From CAG-791 sp963650385 (lineage in GTDB: Bacteria; Bacillota; Clostridia; Lachnospirales; Lachnospiraceae), in assembly GCA_963650385.1 (NCBI GenBank), contig CAVJLL010000003.1:1-64000 (forward strand): a DNA stretch of 64,000 bases, in the 5' to 3' direction. Below, piece by piece: positions 7,856-14,692 of this stretch. Position numbers and translations under genes: made by a program. Each line of letters starts with the position of its first letter. Within the stretch, counting starts at the first letter, position 1. A model generated the notes under the pieces. The model was not told the DNA's origin, searched no databases, and saw nothing but the letters and a program-made list of their open reading frames with translations.

Positions 7856-8797
7856 CTACTCAACCGCACCCACGAGCTCCGTAATGGAGCCAAGACGGTG
7901 GCGCTCTGCATAGGCTTCCATTCCCTCCAGCACATCCACCGCCGCCGAAGGATTGTGAAAATTCGCTGCACCGACAGCAACGCCCGTGGCCCCGGCCAGC
8001 ATCAGCTCCAGCGCATCCTCCGCAGAGGAAACACCTCCCATACCAATGATCGGGAGCTTCACCGCATGTGCTGCCTCATAGACCATTCGAACCGCCACCG
8101 GATGAATGGCAGGTCCCGACATTCCTCCCGTTTTGTTGGCCAGTACAAAGCGTCTTCGTTCTACATCAATTTTCATCCCGGTGATCGTATTGATCAGGGA
8201 AATGGCATCCGCTCCGCCGGCTTCTGCTGCCCTTGCCAGCTCTCCGATGCTGGTCACATTGGGCGTCAGCTTCATGACAACCGGCTGGCGGGCGATTTTT
8301 TTAATCTGCTCCGTAATATGGCAGAGGCTTTCCGGCTTCGTTCCAAATGCAATGGCTCCCTGTTTCACATTGGGACAGGAGACATTGATCTCCAGCATGT
8401 CCACGCGTTCCTCGTCAGACAGGCGCTCTACAACCTCCAGATATTCCTCTTCGCTGTGACCGCAGACATTCACGATCACCTTCGTGTCAAAGTCCTTCAG
8501 AAATACAAGATCGCGTGCCGCAAAGACCTCTACGCCGGGATTCTGCAGCCCGATGGCATTGAGCATCCCGCCGTATACCTCCGCCACGCGCGGCACAGGG
8601 TTCCCTTCCCACGGCACATTTGACACACCTTTGGTTACTACTGCTCCCAGCCGGTTCAGATCCACGAAATCCGAATACTCCATGCCGGAGCCAAAGGTCC
8701 CGGATGCTGTCATGACGGGATTCTGAAAGGTAATTCCTGCAATCTGTACGGACATATCCGGCTTTTTGCTGTCCCTGTTCTGGATTTCTTCGTTCAT
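7856..8797 (-). CDS. pyrD: Dihydroorotate dehydrogenase B, catalytic subunit
   Basis: Oxidises dihydroorotate to orotate in pyrimidine synthesis, using FMN and passing electrons to PyrK and NAD. 313 aa. Visible features are the FMN-barrel start NPVMTASGTFGSGMEY, the catalytic-loop cysteine in LEINVSCPNVKQG, and the phosphate-binding end IIGMGGVSSAEDALELMLAGA with GVAVGAANF. I chose the ATG at 8797 (GAGG 9 nt upstream); a GTG one codon earlier is also possible. It follows pyrK by 101 nt, and class 1B enzymes always pair with PyrK. Confidence 0.95.
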   Translation of the reverse strand: MNEEIQNRDSKKPDMSVQIAGITFQNPVMTASGTFGSGMEYSDFVDLNRLGAVVTKGVSNVPWEGNPVPRVAEVYGGMLNAIGLQNPGVEVFAARDLVFLKDFDTKVIVNVCGHSEEEYLEVVERLSDEERVDMLEINVSCPNVKQGAIAFGTKPESLCHITEQIKKIARQPVVMKLTPNVTSIGELARAAEAGGADAISLINTITGMKIDVERRRFVLANKTGGMSGPAIHPVAVRMVYEAAHAVKLPIIGMGGVSSAEDALELMLAGATGVAVGAANFHNPSAAVDVLEGMEAYAERHRLGSITELVGAVE

Positions 8798-8898
8798 CAC
8801 TCTCGTCCTCTTTCTTTCCGCCGCGACGTTTCAGACGTCATATCCGATCAGCACTGTAGTTCTGCCGCAAAGACGTCCGAAACCGCTCCGTCCCCGTA

Positions 8899-9780
8899 TC
8901 AGATCTCCACATCCTCTGCAGCAAACACCGGTCCCTCGGTACAGATCCGTGCATTATGTACTCTGGAATGCCCGTCCGTTTTTGTCGTTCTGGCAACACA
9001 GCCAAGGCAGGCACCGATTCCGCAGGCCATGCGCTCCTCCAGCGAAATGTAGGCAGGGATTCCTATCTCCTTCGCCAGTGCCTTTACGCCGCGCAGCATC
9101 GGCAGAGGGCCGCAGGAGCAGATCACATCGAATGCTTGCTGCTTCGTGGTTTCTGCTGTTCTCTTCGATTCTTCCGGCTCTGAAATTCCGATCCGGTCTC
9201 TGGCTGCCGCCACGCTGTTCCCGTGGAAGCCGGCCGTTCCATCGTCTGTTGAAACGACCAGACGACTCACTGCCTGAAATTCATCCGCCAGGAACAGATC
9301 GTTTGTCCGGTATCCCATTACCGCCGTCACCATTTCCCGTGCTGCCGCCGCATCCAGGCCCTGCTGCAGGTTTGCCGCATACAGTGCCTTTGCCAGGCCC
9401 AGCATCGGCGGAGCGCCGATGCCGCCGCCCAAGAGGAGTACTCTCTTCCCCGTCATTTCCGGCACATCGTATCCGTTTCCCAGTATTCCGAGAACCTCCG
9501 CCGGGTCACCGGCCTTCCATCCGGAGAACTCCCTCGTTCCGTTTCCGACCACGCGGTACACCAGCCGCAGCTGCCGTTTTTCCGGATCCCAGCCGCAGAT
9601 GGAAATTGGCCGCGGAAGGAGTCTTGCTGCATCCTTCGGGTAGACTCCTACAAACTGTCCCGGCTTCACCGTCTTCGGTGCTTCTCCCTCCGCATATTCC
9701 AGCGTCAGAGAAAAGACTCCCTGTGAAAGCGCCGTGCTCTCTTCCACTCTCAGTGTTCGTTTGGTTTTCTTCTCCGTCAT
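8899..9780 (-). CDS. pyrK: Dihydroorotate dehydrogenase B, electron-transfer subunit
   Basis: Iron-sulfur flavoprotein that moves electrons from PyrD to NAD. 293 aa from the ATG at 9780 (MTEKKTKRTLRVEE, with GGAGAGG upstream). The ferredoxin-reductase fold shows the FAD site (LLPRPISICGWD), the NAD site (VLLLGGGIGAPPMLGLAKAL) and the C-terminal 2Fe-2S site CGIGACLGCV followed by a fourth Cys in RIC. A 30-residue insertion around SEPEESKRTAETTKQQ is longer than usual. It lies 22 nt after plsC in the same run. Confidence 0.94.
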   Translation of the reverse strand: MTEKKTKRTLRVEESTALSQGVFSLTLEYAEGEAPKTVKPGQFVGVYPKDAARLLPRPISICGWDPEKRQLRLVYRVVGNGTREFSGWKAGDPAEVLGILGNGYDVPEMTGKRVLLLGGGIGAPPMLGLAKALYAANLQQGLDAAAAREMVTAVMGYRTNDLFLADEFQAVSRLVVSTDDGTAGFHGNSVAAARDRIGISEPEESKRTAETTKQQAFDVICSCGPLPMLRGVKALAKEIGIPAYISLEERMACGIGACLGCVARTTKTDGHSRVHNARICTEGPVFAAEDVEI

Positions 9781-9802
9781 ACTATGCCTCTCCGTAAACC
9801 GC

Positions 9803-10558
9803 TTACTGCTTTCTTCCCTTCCATTTCTCCGGTGCATACTGCTGATAGGCCGCTGCAATCACCTGCTCGGCCTTCTCAGGCAGGAGCTTACGCTCTGCAA
9901 TCGAAAGACTGCCGGTTTCGATCGGCTCTCCGATCACAATGGTCACCGGCGTCTTATAGACCTTCATCGGGTGATCCTCCAGGATATTCCCTGTTCCGAT
10001 CAGTGTGATCGGAACCACCGGTGCGCCGGCACGAATAGCGATCTTAAAGCTCCCGCCCTTGAATTCCCCCAGGCACCCTTCTTCCTTTGTTCTGGTGCCC
10101 TCCGGGAAAATAAGGACCGAGCTCCCCGCCTTCAGGCTGCCGGCCGCATCCGTTACCATCTGCGCTCCGGCGCGAATATCAGTGCGGTCCAGGAACAGGC
10201 AGTGGATCCGCCTCATCCAGAAATGCAGGAGCGGAATCTTTCCAAGCTCCTTTTTCGCAATGATGACAAACGGTCTCGGAAGAAGCGGCGCCATAAGAAT
10301 CACATCAAAAATCGAACGATGATTGCCCACGAACAGCGCCGGACGATCCTTCGGAATGTTCTCCAGTCCGACAATCGTCACCGGGCATCCCGTCGCTGCC
10401 GATACCATGCGCAGTCCCCAGCAAACCACAGCGTAGGAAATGCGGTCTGCTGTCTGCGGCGCAAACCTTCCTGCAATGCACACGATCAGCATGACCGGCA
10501 ATGAACAAAGGAAGAAAAATGCTGCTGTCAGAGCAGCCCAGATAGTTCGAATGGTCAT
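9803..10558 (-). CDS. plsC: 1-acyl-sn-glycerol-3-phosphate acyltransferase
   Basis: Adds the second acyl chain to lysophosphatidate in phospholipid synthesis at the membrane. 251 aa from the ATG at 10558. An N-terminal hydrophobic segment (AALTAAFFFLCSLPVMLIVC) precedes the catalytic NHRSIFD (H-X4-D) block and the substrate-binding FPEGTRT block. The ribosome site is a modest AAGGGGA about 10 nt upstream. The gap to the MurF-like gene is 58 nt and to pyrK 22 nt. Confidence 0.92.
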   Translation of the reverse strand: MTIRTIWAALTAAFFFLCSLPVMLIVCIAGRFAPQTADRISYAVVCWGLRMVSAATGCPVTIVGLENIPKDRPALFVGNHRSIFDVILMAPLLPRPFVIIAKKELGKIPLLHFWMRRIHCLFLDRTDIRAGAQMVTDAAGSLKAGSSVLIFPEGTRTKEEGCLGEFKGGSFKIAIRAGAPVVPITLIGTGNILEDHPMKVYKTPVTIVIGEPIETGSLSIAERKLLPEKAEQVIAAAYQQYAPEKWKGRKQ

Positions 10559-10616
10559 AGTTACAGATTCCCCTTTCCGACAGCAATTACACCACAATCA
10601 TAGCACGACCTGCAAT

Positions 10617-12179
10617 TCACTGCGTGCGGATTGCCTCCGCCAGAAAAACACGGCCGTCCGGCGCACTTCCCAGCGCTTTTTCCAGCTCCTTTGCCTCCTC
10701 CGGTGTTGCCGCCTCCCACAGATTTTCCGGCCGGAACCCGGCATCCAGAATGCCGCTCTTTACACCGAAGGCAACATCACTGCCCACCAGAAGGATATGA
10801 CTGCATGTCTGCGCCGCCTCGTATCCAAGGCGGTAGTTCACGTTTTCCTGCGCTTCCCCAAGTCCCAGCAGGCCGGAGGTCAGAAGAACATGATCCCCCG
10901 GAAACCATTTCAGGGTCTGCAACGCCTCGATGGCCTGCAGCGGATCCTCATTGGCAGTATCATCAATCCATGCCGCATTCGGTATGTTCACCAGCTGCAT
11001 ATGGTGCGGCGTCGGAGGGATCATCGCCGCCTGGTAGGGCAGCTCCTCTCCCGGAACGCCGAGGATCCTTGCCGCCGTAATAGCACCGATCAGAAACCGC
11101 AGCTGCTGCTGTCCGATCAGGATGGTCGTATATTCCTCTGGAACATGTTTTCCTCTCGAAAGAGTAAACCGCGTTCCCTCTGAGCTGCACTCCAGAATCT
11201 TCCCTCTCACGCTGCAATGTTCGCCAAAGCCGAAGGTTACCGTCCTTTTCCCATGCTCCTCCTGCAGAAGCTCCCGGTCATCCCCATTGATCAATATTGT
11301 TCCGTGCAGTCCCGACAGCTCCGCTGTTTTACCACCGGTGCCTGCATCCCTTGACGCCTCGAGCAAAAGTTCCGGATGAAGAATATCTGCTATCTCCTGC
11401 AGATCCTTGGGACTCCCTGCCTGCACAAGGCAGATCAGAACCTCCAGATGGAGTCCCGGGAGCTCATGGATCACCTGTGCAGCGTCCACTGCCGTGTGAA
11501 GCACCTTCTCCTCCAGACGGCAGGTACCGCATCGGGACAGAAACGCCGCAAGAATCCGTCCCATTTCATCCAGATTCCGGCTTCCTGTCACAACAACAAT
11601 CTTCAGTCCGTGACGCCGCTGCAGAACCTCCCAGGCCGCTTTGACATACCGCTGTCCCAGAATCCACTCCGCAGGCCGCAGGAGCTTTAACAGAAGCGGC
11701 GGTGCCAGCGGCTGCAGCAGAAAGGCCGTGCCCAGGAAAAGACTCACGGAATTCATATGCCTTTTCTGCATCCATAGACCGATCAGTCCGATGCACAGCC
11801 ACAAAAGGATCCAGATGCCCAAAAGCGCTCCCATCCTTCGTCCCGGATGCAGCAGATGGCGAATGCTCTCGTTCTCTGCTTTGTATGATTTTTCCGCCCG
11901 GCCTCCGGATCTCTTCAGCCGAAAACCATACAGCAGCAGAATTCCCAGCAGATACAGCTGCAGCAGCAATTTCCCAAGGCCCTGGTAATCCATCCACAAT
12001 GCCGCTGAAGGCACCAGCACGAAAAGAAGGGGCAGCCAGCGAAGGCTGTCCCTCATCAGCAGGCGAAAATAGTCCTCCGCCTGCCAGTTCTGTTCCCGCA
12101 GCATATTCAGATAACAGCGCATGGTGACGCACAGCGCCGCCGCAAACGTCACCGCGATGATGCATTGTACCGGGCTCAT
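10617..12179 (-). CDS. Membrane-anchored MurF-like protein lacking the ATP P-loop
   Basis: 520 aa. The first 170 residues hold about four to five hydrophobic segments (for example 5-20, 48-62, 70-86, 118-136, 146-165). The rest follows the three-domain Mur ligase plan. IVVVTGSRNLDEMGRIL (about 194-210) sits where MurF has its ATP loop TGSxGKT, but the Gly-Lys-Thr is replaced by Asn-Leu-Asp. A C-terminal domain with IDDTANEDPLQAIEAL matches the IDDSYNANP region of MurF. Without the lysine it should not form the D-Ala-D-Ala amide bond in the usual way, so it may be a structural or regulatory pseudoenzyme, or act on another substrate. It starts 6 nt after the hydratase gene with a weak ribosome site, so translational coupling is likely. 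Confidence 0.75.
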   Translation of the reverse strand: MSPVQCIIAVTFAAALCVTMRCYLNMLREQNWQAEDYFRLLMRDSLRWLPLLFVLVPSAALWMDYQGLGKLLLQLYLLGILLLYGFRLKRSGGRAEKSYKAENESIRHLLHPGRRMGALLGIWILLWLCIGLIGLWMQKRHMNSVSLFLGTAFLLQPLAPPLLLKLLRPAEWILGQRYVKAAWEVLQRRHGLKIVVVTGSRNLDEMGRILAAFLSRCGTCRLEEKVLHTAVDAAQVIHELPGLHLEVLICLVQAGSPKDLQEIADILHPELLLEASRDAGTGGKTAELSGLHGTILINGDDRELLQEEHGKRTVTFGFGEHCSVRGKILECSSEGTRFTLSRGKHVPEEYTTILIGQQQLRFLIGAITAARILGVPGEELPYQAAMIPPTPHHMQLVNIPNAAWIDDTANEDPLQAIEALQTLKWFPGDHVLLTSGLLGLGEAQENVNYRLGYEAAQTCSHILLVGSDVAFGVKSGILDAGFRPENLWEAATPEEAKELEKALGSAPDGRVFLAEAIRTQ

Positions 12180-12185
12180 GCTGTA

Positions 12186-14486
12186 TTACTGGTTTTCCAG
12201 AGATCTTCGGTTATAGTTGATCAGGCATCCATCCAGAATGATCTGCCGTTCTTCATCCGTCAGACTTCCCAGTGTCACGGTAAACGGAAGAAGCTCTCCC
12301 TCCCGTACCACATATCCGGTGATCTCTTCTGCCTTATTCTCCACAGCCTCCCGGATCTTCGGGAAGAACAGATAGTCCATCTTATGGAACGGAAGCTCCT
12401 CGCCTGCAAAAATAAACGGAAGCATGCCCCAGTTGATCAGATTGCTGCGATAGCGCTTGGTAGCATACTCACCTGCGATATTCGCCCAGCCGCCGAGCAC
12501 CTTCTGACAAGAGGCTGCCTGCTCTCTTGCAGAGCCGTCTCCGGGCTTCACGGCGTAAATCGTCGATCCGATGCCGATGTTGGCACGTCCCACTTCCGGG
12601 AACCGAGTGCGGATTGTGCTCATGATGTCATGGAAGCCGGGAAGTGCCTTCCCGATGCAGCAGCCGGCCACCTGTGCCCGCTCGCCTTCCCGTACCTCCT
12701 TAGCAAGCGCCACATAGTCCGGTGCCTTTCTGGAAAGCGTAAATTCTGCAAGTCCCTCCGGGTTGGAGCGATAGGAGGAGGTCTCGCCGGACGGAATCAG
12801 CTCGTCGGTTGTGGTGACCGGGTCATGAATTTCAGCCACGACGCGCAGTGCCAGATTCTCCGGAAGAGGCTCCATCTTCGGCCAGTCCTTGATGTTCGGG
12901 CCGAGCTGCAGCGTTGTGTCCGGATCGGCTTTGCCGTGGGAATCGAAGACTCTCTTTTCGTAAATGGCTCCGTCAAAGTGATAGTGGTAGCTCGGAATGT
13001 CCTTATCCATATCCGTCGCCGCTGTCAGGAAGCCCTGGTTGGCTGCCGTTGCCGCAATGGACCGCGCATCCATCAGCGCCACATAGGAAATCTGGCCCTT
13101 CTGCGGCTTCGAGCCCTCGCGGTTCGGGAAGTTGCGCGTAGAATGCCGGATGGAAAATGCATTGTTGGCCGGTGTGTCTCCGGCGCCAAAGCACGGTCCG
13201 CAGAACGCCGTCTTGAGCACGGCTCCTGCATCCATCAGCTTCATGGCAACGCCGTTGCGGATCAGCTCGGCATAGACCGGCTGCGAAGCCGGATAAACCG
13301 AAAGCGTAAACTTATCGCTTCCGATGCTCTCTCCGTCGAGAATGCCTGCTGCCTCGCAGATATTCTCAAATCCGCCGCCGGCACAGCCGGCGATGATGCC
13401 CTGATCCACCAGGAGCCGTCCGTCTACAATCTTCTCCTGAAGATGCGTCTCTACCTTATCGCCAAAGGATACCTTCGCCCGCAGCTCCACCTCGTGGAGA
13501 ATATCTGCCAGGTTGTGGTTCACGGTGTCAATGGAATACGCCATGGAAGGGTGGAAAGGCATGGCGATCATCGGTTCTATTTTGGAAAGATCAATCTCAA
13601 CAACGCCGTCATAGTAAGCACCCTTTTCCGGCGCAAGCGGTGCATAGTCCTCTTCTCTTCCGTGGAGTGCAAGCCAGTCTCTGGTCACATCGTCCGTTTC
13701 CCAGATGGAGGAAAGACATGTTGTCTCCGTGGTCATAACATCGATGCCGATGCGGTAATCCTCCGAGAGGTTATGGACGCCTTCTCCGATGAACTCCAAC
13801 ACCTTATTCTTGACAAAGCCGCTTTCAAACACCGCTCCGATCAGCGCGATGTTGACATCATGCGGGCCGACGCCCCGCCGCGGCGCGCCGGTCAGATGAA
13901 CCGCAATCACGTCCGGTCTTGCAATGTCATAGGTCTGTCCGAGGAGCTGCTTAACCAGCTCCGGTCCGCCTTCGCCCATCGCCATGGTGCCAAGAGCGCC
14001 GTACCGGGTGTGCGAATCCGATCCCAGAATCATGCCTCCGGTCTTAGCCATTTTTTCCCGCGCATACTGGTGAATGACTGCAAGGTGCGGCGGCACGTAG
14101 ACGCCGCCGTATTTCTGTGCAGCCGTAAGGCCGAACATGTGATCGTCCTCGTTGATCGTTCCCCCTACTGCACAAAGAGAATTGTGGCAGTTCGTGAGCA
14201 CGTAGGGGATCGGGAATTTCTCCAAGCCGGAAGCTCTTGCGGTCTGAATAATGCCGACATAGGTAATATCGTGGCTCGTCAGCTGATCAAATTTAATCCG
14301 CAGCTGATCCTTCCTGCCGCTGGTATTGTGCGCTGCAAGGATTCCCCAGGCCATGGTTTTGTCCCTGGCCTCTTCCTTGTCTCCGGAAAGTCCTGCTGCT
14401 GCAAGCGCAGCCCCTGCCTCCGGTCCGTCCCAGATCCACTGTCCGTTTCCAAGATAATATGCGCCACCCTTATGCAGCTCTACCAT
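12186..14486 (-). CDS. Aconitase-family hydratase (YbhJ-like)
   Basis: 766 aa from the ATG at 14486 (GGGAG 8 nt upstream). Aconitase-superfamily features are SDSHTRYGALGTMAMGEGG, the 4Fe-4S cysteines in TTCLSSIW and CGPCFGAGDTPANN, STRNFPNREG, and a C-terminal swivel domain with YATKRYRSNLINWGMLPF. The order and motifs look closer to the E. coli YbhJ-type putative hydratases than to AcnA or AcnB, so citrate isomerisation is not certain. No citrate synthase or isocitrate dehydrogenase gene is nearby. Its promoter carries a palindrome over the -10 box and a two-hairpin leader. Confidence 0.88.
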   Translation of the reverse strand: MVELHKGGAYYLGNGQWIWDGPEAGAALAAAGLSGDKEEARDKTMAWGILAAHNTSGRKDQLRIKFDQLTSHDITYVGIIQTARASGLEKFPIPYVLTNCHNSLCAVGGTINEDDHMFGLTAAQKYGGVYVPPHLAVIHQYAREKMAKTGGMILGSDSHTRYGALGTMAMGEGGPELVKQLLGQTYDIARPDVIAVHLTGAPRRGVGPHDVNIALIGAVFESGFVKNKVLEFIGEGVHNLSEDYRIGIDVMTTETTCLSSIWETDDVTRDWLALHGREEDYAPLAPEKGAYYDGVVEIDLSKIEPMIAMPFHPSMAYSIDTVNHNLADILHEVELRAKVSFGDKVETHLQEKIVDGRLLVDQGIIAGCAGGGFENICEAAGILDGESIGSDKFTLSVYPASQPVYAELIRNGVAMKLMDAGAVLKTAFCGPCFGAGDTPANNAFSIRHSTRNFPNREGSKPQKGQISYVALMDARSIAATAANQGFLTAATDMDKDIPSYHYHFDGAIYEKRVFDSHGKADPDTTLQLGPNIKDWPKMEPLPENLALRVVAEIHDPVTTTDELIPSGETSSYRSNPEGLAEFTLSRKAPDYVALAKEVREGERAQVAGCCIGKALPGFHDIMSTIRTRFPEVGRANIGIGSTIYAVKPGDGSAREQAASCQKVLGGWANIAGEYATKRYRSNLINWGMLPFIFAGEELPFHKMDYLFFPKIREAVENKAEEITGYVVREGELLPFTVTLGSLTDEERQIILDGCLINYNRRSLENQ

Positions 14487-14605
14487 CGTCTTTTCTCCCT
14501 TTCCTGCTCCCTGTACACAGCAGGGCAAAATGCTCCCGCCGCACACAACCAACACGCCTTTTATGCATCAGAGGGTGCTGTGAATCACCCTTTTCTACAG
14601 GAAAA

Positions 14606-14637
14606 CCCACAGCGCGGAGGTTAATTCCGTCTGTGGG
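14606..14637 (-). promoter_or_regulatory. Leader hairpin of the hydratase transcript
   Basis: On the minus strand, CCCACAG and CTGTGGG pair, with inner CGGA/TCCG, followed by GTTTTCC. It lies immediately downstream of the predicted start site of the hydratase gene. It could act as an attenuator or 5' stabiliser, and may also end glgP transcripts. A second small hairpin (GGGTG / GCACCC type) follows at about 14570-14590. Confidence 0.5.
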
Positions 14638-14648
14638 CTCCTTCTTAG

Positions 14649-14676
14649 ATTGTATACAATTGCGCGTATCTGTCAA
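14649..14676 (-). promoter_or_regulatory. Promoter of the hydratase gene with palindromic operator
   Basis: On the minus strand TTGACA (14671-14676) and TACAAT (14649-14654) are 16 nt apart, a near-consensus sigma-A promoter. The perfect 12-bp palindrome ATTGTATACAAT (14649-14660) covers the -10 box. TTGTATACAA-type palindromes are typical of GntR-family operators, so repression by such a regulator is plausible. Confidence 0.7.
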
Positions 14677-14692
14677 TCGCCAGCCAGCGCCA

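Noticed and set aside
12165..14624. 819-codon open frame antisense to the hydratase gene
   Set aside because: The hydratase motifs are intact on the other strand; the long frame results from GC-rich codon bias. The same holds for 3376-4980, 25933-27963, 55401-57422 and 59275-60807.
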